DNA of 64,000 nt from Erythroxylum novogranatense (GCA_029891385.1 CM057228.1:80278964-80342963); one strand, 5' to 3'. Shown: positions 43,814 through 56,999, counted from the stretch's first letter. Notes: generated by a model not told the origin, from the sequence alone. Numbers and translations are program-made.

Positions 43814-45210
43814 GTTATTTATCGAGGAGGAGTGGTTTTTTTAACTTTCTCAAGCTTTCCTTCAAGCCTCTTATATGCATCCTTCATGCCTCCAATTTTT
43901 TATAAAATTTTTTCCAGTTTAGATTCCATTAAACTTGATTTATCTTGCTTGAAACTTAGTGGTCCTTAAGATCTAAACTGTCCTCTAACATTGTTTGACC
44001 AAGAATAGTTTAGGTGATTCTTCCACCCAGGGTTGTATGTGTTGCAGTAGGGATTGCTTCCCCCTCCTTGACCATATTGAGTTCCCATATAGTTTACTTG
44101 CTATCTATTATCCTTCATAAATAAATAATTGACTGTGTCAGATCCTTCTACCTACAGACCTCATACTTCAACTGAACATCTTTGACTATATTTGAGGATA
44201 AATCCTTTATGTTGTTTAGTTGTTGAGTTAAATTATCAATTTTATCATACATTTCTATCATTTGATTGACAACTACAACTCCTTTTTACTCATCAAAAGT
44301 TACATGTTGTCTACTCCGCTCGTTGGTTTATAAACAACTATTACTCTCCATCTATTCTAGCATCTCTTCTGCTTCATCTATCGTCTTCCTTATAAGTGAT
44401 CCTCTTGAACCCACATTAGTTGTGCCTCTTATATCAGGGGTTACTCCATTATAGAACATTTGCAAAAGAAATTCTTTAGGTAGGTTATGGTGCAAACATT
44501 TTCTTTGCAAGTCTTTGTATTATTCCCATACTTCATAAATTGATTTCCCGTCACCTAGATTAAAGTTTGTTATCTCCTAAATAATCTTTGCAGTTTTGGT
44601 AAAGGGAAAGTACTTATCTAAAAAGGAACGAACTAATTGTTCCCAAGTGGTGACAGTAATTGAGTTGAGGGAATGGTACCAAGCTTTGACTTTATCCCTT
44701 AAGGTAAAAGGAAAGAGTCCCGTTCTTATAACATCCTTCTACATTTGGTGATAATGGAAGGTATCGTAGATTTCAAGGAAATTGACAATATGTGCATTTG
44801 GGTATTCATTCGTTAAATCCATAAAATTGCATATTTTATTGAAACATGTTTAGAAGGGTTGGTTAGATTTCAAAGGAAGTTGCTTGCATAGGTGGCCTAA
44901 CTACACCTTGATTAGCTGCATTAAATCCCGATCTCATGAAGTCCATAATTGATTGATGCCCTTAGTTTGCTCCTTGATCTAACTCTTGCTGAAACTCCTA
45001 TATCATTGTTTTTTTTTTCTTCTTCTTCACGTCTAACTCTTCTAAATAAATGTTCTAGACGAATGATGTCAAGCTGTACAAATTTAGCTATACAATTCAA
45101 ACTTTTTGTAACTCTTATATTTATGCAAGAGCATGGACACATAAAAAATGGAAAGAAAAAAACTAAAAACTAACTAAAATTCTTTAGACTAAGAGAACTA
45201 AACTATTCTT
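43814..45210 (-). pseudogene. gag: gag of element E (Athila-like), broken
   Basis: Starts near 45200; an Arg/Glu-rich open piece (44921-45142) is near the N-terminus. The capsid motif FPFTLRDKVKAWYHSL lies near 44670-44710 and WEQLVRSFLDKYFPFTKT just after. Further down come KDLQRKCLHHNLPKEF and FYNGVTP, then NPYCNTYNPGWKNH (near 44030), the Athila NPGWRNHPN motif. Several frameshifts and stops. The frame is cut by element B at 43813. Confidence 0.82.
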
Positions 45211-45230
45211 CGCCTTCCCCAGCAATATTC
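45211..45230 (-). promoter_or_regulatory. Decayed Athila-type primer site of element E
   Basis: On the minus strand GAATATTGCTGGGGAAGGCG, resembling TGGCGCCGTTGCCGGGGA with changes. It follows TAAATCGTGCGCTTGCG, a phrase typical of the end of such LTRs. Confidence 0.6.
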
Positions 45231-46481
45231 CGCAAGCGCACGATTTATAGTGTAGTATTAAAGGTGTCGATCCTATAAGGAGAGTAATCTAATCCTAAAA
45301 TCTAAGGTCATAAAAACTATTAAACTGAAAAAAAAAGTTGTAATAGAAATTAATTACAAAAATTGAGTTCAACCAATCAAATCAAAAATTAAACACAAAA
45401 GTATTAACAAGCGAACAATATGCAATCATAATAGAAATCAACTAGAGGAATTTACCAATTTATGAGAAAGGAGATTTTACTTATCATTAATTCTAACCTA
45501 GTCAATTATGTGTTAGTGGAGTGTAGATTCGAGACTATCCTAGGGCTTATTACTCTCTCTTGAGTTATAACCATTAAACCTTAAATTATAAACCCTAATC
45601 AAATTATGGAATCTGCAATCTCTTAATTCACAAGTTATCCAAAACCCTAATTATATTTGAAGCACTCTAATAAACTATCGGAACATCACATGAGATCTCT
45701 CTTCGTATAATTACCATTATGTTTTGTCACAGTTTTTATTAAATCACCTATCTCTCATTAATTAGATTTAATCATTTTTCATTCAATTCACCCTCTTAGT
45801 TTATTACCGAAATATGCAAAAATGCAATCAAATCACGACTTTCATCCAAAAACATAATCAACTAACTTATCACTAAATTAAAATAAAATCCCAAAGAAGA
45901 GTTTAGAACATCATCAATATTCCAAATCCTATCATCATACTATCCATCTCAATTCTATACATAAATAAAATTGAGACTTGGGAAGCACATCGAGTCAGCT
46001 TTGTCTTCCTCTTCCTTCTTCTTCTTCTCTCTCTTTCAGTATTCTCTCTTTAAGGTTTCAAGTGTGGCTGATGCAAAAGCTCCTTTGTGCTCTTCTTAAT
46101 GTTCTTTAAATAGTCTTTTATGTTTTGGGTAACCTTAGGGTCTTTCCGGGGTTTGAAAGGTCCAAAAAGTCCCTCGAAATATGAAGTTTGTTAAGCTTTT
46201 TATCACGATAGGCCATGATTATGGGTTGTTGTTTTGGCCCGAATGTCTTCCAAAACTCCTTCGTTCTTTGATGTTGACCCTGAAATACTAACAAACACAT
46301 CAAGGCACCTCAAAAACATAATATTTAAGCCCAAAAGCTTATACTAACCTATAAAACACTTAAAACTAAAATAATTAACAAACTAACCCAATTATATCAT
46401 AGGCATATACTAAATGATCGAGTTAAAGACTAAACAGAAATCAAACTATGCCCTAAAACATGATGTAATTTACATTTATCA
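45231..46481 (-). repeat. 5' LTR of element E
   Basis: About 1.25 kb between the decayed PBS and a TATCA end at 46481 (minus-strand start TGATAAATG). Shares blocks with the LTRs at 29252-33501 and 52215-53490. The left border is uncertain by a few bases. The flank gaaac (46482-46486) would be the TSD. No gene. Confidence 0.65.
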
Positions 46482-48156
46482 GAAACTTTGTATAGGGTTT
46501 GTTTAAGCCATATGGGGTTAATTAACCAAAAAAGGAGAACATTTCATTTTACACAACATGGTCGACCCTAAAGAGTTTCATCATTAATGAAATAATAGGA
46601 CTGTGATGTTCCACCATCTTTGTATCTTCTGGCTCCACGAATTCGAAATAAGAAAGATTAAAATGTAAAATTTCTAAAATTAAGAAGAATTTAGATCCTC
46701 TACTCCAATTTTTTAGGATGGTACCTCCATATTCACCGACATCATATTACATCTACTTTTCAATGCTCACATCTCAGGCAAGTCTTTTGTTCTGTGCCTT
46801 ATTTCTATTGATTATTTTTATGAGATGCGAGTATATTATACATACATTAGAGACTATGTATCCTTTAGGTGTAGGGGGCAAGTTTTTATATTATGATGAA
46901 CTTTATAATTTTGTTCTTAGACTCATGATATTATGATTCATATATTTATTATTCTTTATAATAACCTCATAATTTTCTTATTGTTGTTTATAAATAGTCT
47001 TTAAGTTAGGATACATCTTTGGTTAATGAAATAATGCACAAAAAATACAAGCATGATTAGTGTTTTCATTAAATTATTTAAGTATCTCATTGGTTTTGTT
47101 GAATGAAAGTGTGCAGGACTTAGTGTATTTTTGACACCTACACGAGCTTTAAGCCTAAGAGCATTCATCATATTTGTTCTTATACAAATCCTTATTGTTG
47201 TTTATTATTAAACATAGCTTGTTTATGCTATAACTTGCTTTTACATATATGTTGAGACCATATTTTAGATAAATTTGTATATAAAGGTGATAAGGGCATT
47301 TAGGATAGCCATTTTTTACATAAACAAGGCTACTTTACTTTTTATTCCTAGAAAACCAATACGAGCCTTATTGTTTATTTTCTAGCATAATAACCTTGTT
47401 ACAACACAAATTTACCCTTCTTTTATTGATATCTTTAATAATTTTGAGCGCCTAAATTGAATGAATTGTTGAAAAATATTTTAATAAGATTTTAATTATT
47501 TCTATGAAAATTAAATTAGTTTATTCAAATTGAATTATTTTGATTTTTCATTTTAAGGAGAAGCAAAAAATCACCTTTGATGTTCTTATTTATAAAAAAG
47601 AGAAGAAAATATAAAAAAGGGTGTTTGAAAGGGATCTTATTTGAATCATCGAACTAAGTTGAAAATTTGTATGGATAAGTTTGTATGATTTCCTTCAATT
47701 TACTTAACCCAAAAAAAAATCTTTTTTTTCATACCTCACCTAAGCCATGTTACAACCCTTATCAAATTCCTTTGATTTATGCATTAAGTTAATTTTTATT
47801 AAGTAGTGGAGATATGATTCTTGGGCAAAATTATGGAAATAACTTGCTATGCTTTGATTTAAGAGCTTAATGTACTTTATACACTTTGAGTGTATAGAGT
47901 GAAATCCTTGAAAGAGTTTCAAGTCATGTTTCATTTGATTTTGATGGAATTGATGAGATGATGTGTTTAAATTCTTATAATGTTTCCTATGCATGCTTAT
48001 TCTCTCAATTAATATTTTATCTTAAACCTTCAATGTGAATTAGTTTTTAGATATCTATAGAAAACAAGAAACAATATATGAGACTATTACAGAAATAATT
48101 AATGTACTAAATTGATGTATGCTTGAGGACAAGCAAAAGTACGATGTGGAGAAATT
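46482..48156 (+). mobile_element. 3' internal region of an Athila-like element (element H)
   Basis: Plus-strand non-coding 3' region of Athila type: CCTTTAGGTGTAGGGGGCAAG near 46862, then long AT-rich sequence, ending in GCTTGAGGACAAGCAAAAG near the PPT. No pol frame is readable, and the short ORF at 46718-46936 shows no recognisable domain. Confidence 0.55.
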
Positions 48157-48311
48157 TGATAAGATGTTATCTTGATATATTAATTATGAAAACAAGAAAC
48201 AATATAAGAGGCTATTATAAAATAATTGATGTATTGAATTAATGTATGCTTGAGGACAAGCAAAAGTCCGATGTGGAGAAATTCAATAAGATGTTATCTT
48301 GATATATTAAT
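48060..48311 (+). repeat. Tandem duplication across the PPT/LTR junction of element H
   Basis: Two ~126 bp units (48060-48187, 48188-48311) each contain AAACAAGAAACAATATA, GCTTGAGGACAAGCAAAAG, the purine tract GATGTGGAGAAATT and the LTR start. The first unit has TGATAAGATG; in the second it reads TCAATAAGATG. Confidence 0.85.
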
Positions 48312-49507
48312 TGAAATTAGTTTCTTTTTTTAGATTTATTTTGGAGCTTAAATAGGAAAAATAATTTTTGTTTTATTTTAAAAGATGAAAAATGGAGATT
48401 GCATCAAATTGGGACATTATTAGTGATAATCAAGAATTTTGGATAAAGTGGACAACTTACTGCAATGGATAAGGCAAGATCATGCCTAATGTCAAATTTA
48501 TCTAAAGAGTTGGAGTTTAATTAGGAAACTTCTTTCTACCTCTATTATGAATAGATTGGGATTTGTTTTAGATGGGCACCTTTGCAAGATAGGATAAAAT
48601 TAGGTTTAGAGTAGGACAAACATTATAAAAGCTATGTTCTCCACCTCTCTAAGATAATTAATCATTTTTCTTCTTACTTTGCTCCCAATTCTTCATCTTT
48701 CTTCCAATTTTTAGTGTTGGAACTAAACCCATGTATGGTTAAACTCAATTATTCTAAGCTAAGGAGATTCGCGACATTATTTGTAACCTTGTGAGGCTTT
48801 GTTTTAAACTTTTATTCATATTTTAATTCAAGTATTTCGTGTTTTGAGTTCTTATATTTTATAAATGATTAATATTGATTAATCTGAAATTTTAATTTAA
48901 TGTTGATTATTCTATCACTATCCATGAACTCAACGATCAATACTTGTCATAAAGGATTGGTACACGTAACAAATAGGTTATTTATGAATTTTCATATTTA
49001 ACTTATGACAAATAAGAAAACTAAGTTGAATAGTTATAGCTATCTAGATTATTTAATTTAGGGTTTAGTCTTTTTGACATGGAATGCTATCATGCCTAGT
49101 CAATTGATGGTAAGTTTTAATTTGGATGTTGGGTTTGAACCAATTAGTTTGGAAAATTTTGAGACTTATTAAGGCTATCCTAATATGTTTCAAACTAACT
49201 TTTTGAATTGTGACTCGTATTTGTTTTAGACCAATGATCAATGTTATAATCAGATGAGATATTTCCCTTGAATTAGAGCTTATTAATCTTGAATTTCTCC
49301 ATTTTATATTCAGTTAATTTGTTTTGATTCCTTGTTAATTTTATTTAATTACTTAATTGATTGAAAACCCTTACTTTATTTTATTGATTGAAATTAAGAA
49401 ACTAGTATTTAGTTTTTTTGGTATTCGATATAGTTCAACAACTACTATAATAAGTTGGAGAATTGGAATTAATGTTGAGGGCTTAGGCAACCTAACCAGG
49501 CTCTAGT
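48157..49507 (+). repeat. LTR of element H (right border uncertain)
   Basis: Begins TGATAAGATG after the purine tract. The right end is not sharp: homology to Athila-type LTRs fades near 49440, and a PBS-like stretch (GGAATTAATGTTGAGGGC) lies at about 49467. No gene; AT-rich. Confidence 0.45.
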
Positions 49508-51237
49508 AGTGCATCATAACACTATACAAAATAACTAGTCCTAATACTATAGCTAGTGGTAAGTCTAAGTCGAACCTATAAAGAGTGTTCGGTTAGCTAT
49601 TTTTATGAAAATAATCAGTGTTTAGGTTATGGGTGTTTATTAATTTTCAAATAAGAAAACAAAATGAAACTAAACTAACAAAAAATTAAGGAAAACATCC
49701 AAAAATGATGAAAGTGATGAATGCGTTAAAGACCTGATCATTAGCTCAATCTCTTCCTACACATAATTAAACATTTTTCATTGAATTGTTATTCTCATAT
49801 CTCTTCTAGCAACTATTAATCATAGGTTAATAATAAGCTCTGTTAATCTCAGATTTTCCTTAGGTCGTGTTCAATTAAAATAAACTTTTTAACTGAGCCT
49901 AGCTATTGAACAACCTAGAACAATCTCTCTAAATTTAATCGAAAAATCATATTATGGGTTAGAAAATGGATTAATCAAGGAAAAAACCATATAAACTCGA
50001 GTCATTTAACCACAGTTATGTTATCCCTAATGATTTGACACTATTAGTTGCCACAAATGATTACAGATTATATTCAAAATTCTAGCAATGGGTTCATAAA
50101 TAAATAATCTATTAAGAACAAGAATAAAGATCATTAACATATGAAAATCCTAAATCCATAAGCATAGGATAACCTGAACAATTGCCAGAGAGAGAGAGAA
50201 AAATAAATACAATGAGAGATATGTTTAACCATGTTCATCGATGTCAATATTACCTCTAAACTAATGTCAGGAAGCTTAGCCCTTCATAGCCTTCATAGGT
50301 CTCTAACGATGTCTAGCTATACTCCTCTTTCTTCTATTGACACCTCTTTTATAAACTTTTTTTAAATGTTTTTTTAATTTGCTTTCATTAATTTAGTTTC
50401 ATTTTATTTTCTTATTTGAAAAACAACAAACCCTGCAACCTAAACATTGATTATTTTCATAATAAACGCTAACCGAATACTCTTTGTAGGATCAACCTAG
50501 ACCTACCACTAGCTATAGTATTAGGTCTAGTTATTTTGTGTAGTGTTACGATCTTTACTGTAATTCCCCGAACTGGTGTCAGGAAGCTTTACAGTCTATG
50601 GGTATCCGACAGTGTCTAGCCCTACTCCTTATTCTTCCACTAAAATTCCCTAAGCGATTCATAAACATTTTATCCCTTTTAACGTCACAATATCTTATAT
50701 TCATAGTGAAATTTATGTTTTCAGGCAGCACAGGTGTGAAATTCATAGCCACGACATGTTGAGTCATGGGCGTCACAACTTATGTCACGTCCATGCAAGG
50801 TGAGTCATGGCCATCACATCTTGTTTCATGGCTGTTCATTATGAGTCACGCTTATAAGATTATCATGTCCATGCAAGGTGAGTCATAGCCATGACATGTT
50901 GTGTCATGGCTGTGCATTATGAGTTACACCCATCACATATTGTGTCATCGCTGTGACTTGTATTCGTAAGGCTTCACTTGATTTTATGCAATGTATACTT
51001 TTTATTTTATGCATTTTCTCTTCTCTTCTTCTCTCTATTCATTTTCCTTCTTGCTCTATGAAGATAAATGAGTTTGAATCTCGATAAGATGGCTCCATGA
51101 GTCTTCTTTCACTTATTTTAGCAATTATGCTTCTGAATTGCCCTTAAAACCAAATATAAACTAAAGTGAATGTCTTAAGCATTTCATAGCAATAATCACT
51201 AAGTTTTATAAATGCACAATCAATTAAAATAATATCA
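49508..51237 (-). repeat. Rearranged Athila-type LTR
   Basis: On the minus strand it begins TGATATTATT (51237) and ends TCATGATGCA-like at 49508. It aligns in blocks with the LTR at 52215-53490. A segment from about 50350 to 50575 is an inverted copy of its own left end plus a repeat of its middle. No gene; the ORF at 50579-50776 is spurious. Confidence 0.6.
49512..50553. repeat. Long inverted repeat inside the LTR (arms ~180 bp)
   Basis: 49512-49690 and 50368-50553 are inverted copies, e.g. CTAATACTATAGCTAGTGGT against ACCACTAGCTATAGTATTAG. About 680 bp separate the arms. Just beyond the right arm, 50577-50643 repeats 50265-50335 directly (TGTCAGGAAGCTT...GTGTCTAGC). Confidence 0.85.
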
Positions 51238-52214
51238 TTATAATAGATCTAAAATATTTGATCATAACCTAATTTCATTCATAGAGATTGAGGAATCCTC
51301 TTTATGAATAGATATATCATAATTAAAAGGAGATGATTACAACCCTAGAGATAGGATAACATAAATCTTTTAGATTAGGTTCAAATTTAATAGAGGGATT
51401 CACAATTCCGTAAAGCAATTTTTCAAACATTAACCTAAGCAATTCCATTGAAAACCTTAGGATTAGTTATTAATAGACTCGAGGTCATCTATTAGCATAC
51501 TATAAGAGTCTCCATGGTCTAATAAATCAACAAAAAATTGCATAAAAAATATCAAGGGTTTAGGGGCATTAGAAACCTAGATGATGAAGAAGAAGAGATT
51601 ACTACAAATAAAATAATGGAACTTTTGGTTTAAATGAAAGCTAATTAATGTGAATGAGTGAAGAAAAGACAAAGGTTGGCCTCATGAATGAAGGGACCAT
51701 CTAAAAAGAGAAAGTAGAGTGAATGAAGGGACCATCTAAAAAAAGAAAGTAGAGAAGTGCCAGGAGATAAGAAAAGAAGATAAATTTGACACCTCTATTC
51801 AGGAAGAAGGAGATGAGTGGACAGAGATGGTTAAGGAAAAATAAACGGAGGGAACAAGTAAGGAAACTAATAATAAGGCATTATTTGTGACTTTAAGTAT
51901 GAAGGGTTCCCACGTCCTCTAAGATAAATTGTTTGATCTAATCGACAATTAGGGAGTTTTGTTAGTCCCCTTTTTATTAATAGTTTGACATTACAATGTC
52001 CATTAATACATACGATTGAAGTAATAAATTTTATAAATTATTTCTTTGTTATTATCTTTCTGTATGTGGTTTACTTACAGGCTAGAAAAGCTGTATACAG
52101 GGAAATGGGTAAAAATAAGCCACTCATTATTGATCCAGGATAAAGGTGAGCATAGAAGGCACATTGATCTAACAACATTAAACAAGTGCTACATAGGAAA
52201 CAACTAACAACGTA
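51238..52214. other. Unassigned AT-rich stretch with a 35 bp tandem repeat
   Basis: No coding domain, LTR ends or PBS recognised. Two adjacent 35 bp copies (51686-51720, 51721-51755) contain GAATGAAGGGACCATCT. A phrase near 52178 (AAGTGCTACATAGGAAACAAC) weakly resembles the sequence after pol in Athila elements, so it may be an eroded Athila 3' region. Confidence 0.4.
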
Positions 52215-53490
52215 TGTCGAATGCATTGCAAAAATTACCTAACTCTACACAATAAAAATGTATAGCTGTGTTGAGCTAGGATCATATCCACAGGGAATGT
52301 TTAGTTAACTCTTGTAATGAAAAAAAATTGATGTTAAGGAAATAAAAAAGGGTTTTTGATTAGACATAATTGAGAAAAAAATTAAATTAAACTAACGCAA
52401 GCAATTTATCAAAAATAATAAAAAATGATAGAAGTGATGAATATGTGTGAAACCCATTTCTTGGATCAATCTCAACCTACAACATATTCTGCTAATCCCA
52501 GTTTTCCCTTAGGTCGTATTTAATTAAGATAAGCTCATTAATTAAATCTAATAATCGAATAACCTAGAATGCACTCTCTAGATTTAATTGGGAAACTACA
52601 TTATGAAATGGAAAATTGATCTATATAGGCAGTAAATCATAAGTTAGGGTTATCTAATCAAAGTTACATTGTTCCTAATGATTCAAAGTCATTAGTGGCT
52701 ATTAATGAATCTCAAACACAACAATTATAGATTATATTCAACATTCTAACAATGGGTTTATAATAAAACAATTCACTGAACGCATTAAGATCATCTTTAC
52801 ATTACCCAAGTCAATTAACATTGAACAAAAATAACAATTTGAAGGTGTGATTTAAAGTTAGATAATTGAAATGTATGCTTAACTGTGACTCCGGTGTCGA
52901 TTTCACCATTGAACTAGTGTTGAAAAGCCTACGCTTCCATCTTTTCCATTGGTCTCTAAGAAATAGCTATGTTTATCACGTCTGTTGTCCAAAAACCAAA
53001 AAATGTGAAGAATGAATCATTTCTACCATCACATAATGTATTTATAGTGAAAACTAGGTTTTTGGGTGAGTTGGTTAAAAGTCACGGGTGTGACCTGTAA
53101 TGTCATGACCATAACTAGCCTCCATGGAAGGCTCCTGGTATCATGGTATGACATGGGTGTCACATCCATGACAAATCATGTCACAACAATCAAAATTTTG
53201 TCATAAGTGTCATGGTCGTGATATGGATCTTATGGCCATGACTTTGTTATTCTTCATTACTTTTGGCACTTTCTTGTCTCCTCTTGCTTTAATCCTTCTC
53301 CTTTTTGTTCCATAAAGATAATTGAGTGTGAATCTTAAAAAGATGGCATAACAAGTATGCTTTCGACTAACTTTATCTATTATGCTTCCAAATTCTACCT
53401 AAAATCAAATATGAACTAAAATAAATGAGCATTTAACAATTAATCTCTAAGTTTCATGGATTAAAAGTATCAACAATTGAACACATATCA
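52215..53490 (-). repeat. 3' LTR of an Athila-like element (element I)
   Basis: 1276 bp. On the minus strand it starts TGATATGTG (53490), directly after a PPT, and ends CGACA at 52215. It contains the phrase ATCCACAGGGAATG near its end, shared with other Athila-type LTRs in the window. No gene. Confidence 0.75.
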
Positions 53491-53503
53491 AGTTCCCCCA
53501 TAC
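53491..53503 (-). promoter_or_regulatory. Polypurine tract of element I
   Basis: On the minus strand CTAAGTATGGGGGAACT immediately before the LTR start TGATATGTG, preceded by TTGCCCGATGACGGTCAAAAG, the usual Athila phrase. Confidence 0.75.
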
Positions 53504-54540
53504 TTAGCTTTTGACCGTCATCGGGCAAATCATCAAAATCAAAGTCATAAACTAAAACTTTTACTTATTTTCTATATTTCCCAATAATAGATAGTCATAA
53601 GCAAAGAGAAATAACTTCTAAAACTATAACAAAAACTCAACATTCAATGCTTCTACTTATGATCAATCAGCATTCACCACGTTTAGAAACTAAGCAATCT
53701 AAAGGTAAACTTGAACAAAATGTTTAAATAAGATAGATCCATAGATACACTCAAACACCATTCATGATCATGAAATTCCATAACTTTGCATTACATTTCA
53801 TTTCTCCATTACTAAAAGTCACATGCATAATCATAAATCAAAGGAATTTTTACGGTAATAATGTGGGCAAGGGTAAACTGAGATGTATTTGGGTAATGTA
53901 GCATAAAAGCCATCAAAGCTAGTGAAGTAAAAGTGACATTCAATGTATCATCAAACACAAAAGCTAACATTCATTCAAAACTGGGTACCATCAACTATGA
54001 TGAATGCAAAAACTATGTTTTACAACTCAAATTCAATCTCTCACACCATAAACCATACAAAGCATAACCAATTAGAAGGGATCACTTATAAAAACTGATG
54101 ATAACAATACATTGAAACTACAAGGAGTAAGCCTTCCAAAACAATATCTACTTTATATGTCACATACTTAAATCACCCATTCAATACAACTTAAGGAAAA
54201 GAAAATAATTATGGATAACTTTTCAAAAAAATTGCATTTTTTCCTTGATACTTTTATTTTAATTTTTTCTTAATAAAAATTGAAGGAAGTTACATCAACA
54301 TGGGAATTTTATTATATGACGTAAAATGACATCCTAATAATTATAATCATCCCACACATATGCACACCCCCACACTTATACTCTTGTACATCCATAATCA
54401 TTAATAATCAATAAATGCTCCATTAGTTGTAAGGCTTGGGTGGGACATTTCGTTAAGTTTAAAGCATGTAATGTGGTTAGGACAAAAAGAAAAGACAATT
54501 AAATTCAAAGGGCTTAACAAACAAAAAATCATATCAATAT
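53504..54540 (-). mobile_element. 3' non-coding internal region of element I
   Basis: AT-rich, without coding domains, typical of the region between pol and PPT in Athila elements. A second purine-rich phrase (minus strand GTATAAGTGTGGGGGTGTGC near 54372) resembles a PPT. The region ends near 54540, where it meets a truncated LTR of element G. Confidence 0.5.
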
Positions 54541-55069
54541 GTAATATGGAAATCTGGAATTTCTAGATTGCTCTTCTTGCTCCTCGTTCTTGCTCTCTCA
54601 GTTTGGAAGATGGCAGTTGCTCTTTTGTCATTGTTTATGCTCTTAAATAGTTATTGAGGCTTATAGGGTTCTTTCTAGGATTACCCACTTAATTTGGTTC
54701 CAAAAATAACCCCAAAATGTTAAAATTACAAAAGAGTTGCATGCTAAAAAAGCTTAAATTTGCTAGAATTGTTGTATGCGCTCTCTGTCACGATTGTGGT
54801 AAGATAAGTCATAATTGTGACCTGCTTCTATACTTCCAATTCTTCTCTTTTCTTCAATTTACTATTTCCATACACTTAAAAACATATTAAACACCTCTTG
54901 AATCATAAAATTAAGATCCAAATCATGCTAAAAAATATACAAACATTTAAAATATAAACAAACACTAATAATAACATAATTTTAAGCCTATATACATGAT
55001 AATCATCTAAGAAATACTCAAAAGCACAATTATACATATATCAAAACATAGTATAATTTGCACCTATCA
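54541..55069 (-). repeat. 3' LTR of element G, truncated
   Basis: On the minus strand it starts TGATAGGTGC at 55069. Only the first ~530 bp are present; the junction with element I near 54540 looks like a deletion and its position is approximate. Element F inserted at its edge. No gene. Confidence 0.6.
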
Positions 55070-55514
55070 ACATTGTAGCACCCCACTCCCGACGAGACCC
55101 GAACCCGATATCCATGGTGATATCCGAGCCCGTGACCATGAGGGTGGCGATTAGAACATTCTTTACCTTATTAACAAAAATCGTATGACATTTTTTTTTC
55201 AAAAACATTAGAGTGCGCATGACATTATCTTTTTCTTTCAAAAACAGTAGAGTGCGCAAAGCAATCATTGACTTGGCCCAATTATAACAAAACACTTTCA
55301 AAGATTATACCATTTCACTAATAAAACAATTTCAATCATTATTAGCACTCATTAGTGCTCAATCACGCTATACAATTACATGTAAACAATTGGGCCTACT
55401 AAATACCAAATTAATACACTAATGCAGATACGGACGACACTGATCCCGACCCGATACTCTGTCTTGCTAGCAGTAGACGTACTCCCGTGTGTCCAACGGG
55501 GTACTCTCCATTTC

Positions 55515-56339
55515 CTGAAAAATAGATACAATGTTGGGTGAGTTTGCGAACTCAGTGAGAAACCATCATCGATGGTTCACCCAATTCATGCATAAACACA
55601 CAATTTACCAATTATCACATACAATCACAATTCACAAATGTAAGGCGATCACCTTTCATACATACCCACATTTAATCATACCATATATGCAATGCACATG
55701 AGACCCTTTCCATTTTCATTACGTTGTTGTGACTGCTACCAAACTGTCCCAAGGATGGGCACATTGCGTTGAGCCGCTGGCTCGAAAACATTGGGCTTGA
55801 AGCTCGATACATTGAGCCCGAGGCTCAATACGTTGGACCCGAGGTCTCGCGCGTTGAAATAAAGCTCTCATATACGTTAGGCGTGATATGCCCCGATACG
55901 GTCTTTGCTCGGTCACAATCGCCTTTATCTCGATCATGCCATTATGCATGAATGCACATGCTCTAATTCCCATTTACGATCGCTTATAGTTCAAGACCAA
56001 TTTTGTTTCTTCGACCTTCGTCCGTGTTTCAATCTATACATTTACAATTTATTGCATCCTACCATATCATATTAAAAGTCACATCCAATGTATCAAAATG
56101 ATAATTTTAACACTTCAATATTTATTTCCCATTCCTCGGACCTTTAGTCCGAGATCTCCAATGTACTTATTCACAAACAGTACACACAAATAGCACTTCA
56201 ATAACAAGTTTCCAAATATTTCGATACCTATGGTCCAAATCAATCAAAATCAAACACACATAAACCCCCATTATCTCCACATGGCATAATTGCAAAATCT
56301 TAAACACATAAAGGTTGAGGAACCAACTAGGTTACTCAC
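55515..56339 (-). other. Probable LTR intron, element F
   Basis: On the minus strand: donor ATAT|GTGAGTAACCTAG at 56339 and acceptor CTATTTTTCAG at 55515, 825 nt. Hairpin GAGTT-CGCA-AACTC followed by ACCC, within the branched fold. Confidence 0.5.
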
Positions 56340-56799
56340 ATATTACTCCGAGCTAATGCGGGAAGTTTCCTGCCGGTCGGTCGACGACGCCCACTTGGGC
56401 CTCTATAAGAAACAGAGAAAAACGAGTCACTACAGATGCAATTTGTGCACATGTAGGTGAAATATGCATGTTCATGAATTTTCCGCCCTAAATCCAAATT
56501 TTCCCATAATAAAATCCGTCTAAAATTAGAAACCTATTGGCGCCGACGGCGCAATTCGGACCTCTATAGGTCCCCAATTAAACAAAACAAGATTAAAGGC
56601 TCCGCTACCGGGGTCCCGTCAATTTTCCGTCCAAAAATTCCCAATTTTTCACAAAATGAAATTAAATATTCAACGAATCCGATGCCTCAAGAATCAGGTC
56701 AATCGGACGTCGGACGGAAAAGAAATTGACAAAAGAAGCATGAAATCCCAAATTATCAATTAATAAATAAAATAATAAAATAATAATAATAAAAAAAAA

Positions 56800-56935
56800 G
56801 ACTCAGCCTCATTGGGCGACGTCTCGCCCCAGCGGGCTGAGTCATTCAGCTCGTCAGCTAGGGCGACGCGTCGCCTAGCGACGCTTTTTTGAAATGTCGC
56901 TCATCACTAGGCGACGCGTCGCCTCTAGTGACCAA
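56800..56935 (-). repeat. CpG-rich palindromic patch in element F LTR
   Basis: GGCGACGCGTCGCC occurs twice, with GGGCGACGTCTCGCCC and several AGGCGAC words, in AT-rich surroundings. It is the counterpart of the patches in A, B, C and the solo LTRs. Confidence 0.75.
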
Positions 56936-56999
56936 GCGTGATCCCATTTCCCCTTTTTTTCAATTTCAATCCAATTTTTCAACACCCATACTGCATTGC

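Larger units (their letters stand above)
33502..46481 (-). mobile_element. Element E: Athila-like element interrupted by D and B
   Basis: From the right on the minus strand: 5' LTR (45231-46481), PBS, gag (45210-43814), then after element B gag end and protease (34304-33502). Element D then interrupts the protease, and the 3' part is left of the window. The gag frame context matches on both sides of element B. Confidence 0.8.

Noticed and set aside
46718..46936. Hydrophobic 72-codon frame that could be an env-like membrane segment
   Set aside because: Too short, no signal peptide or env context; it overlaps the non-coding 3' Athila phrase ending in GTAGGGGGCAAG.
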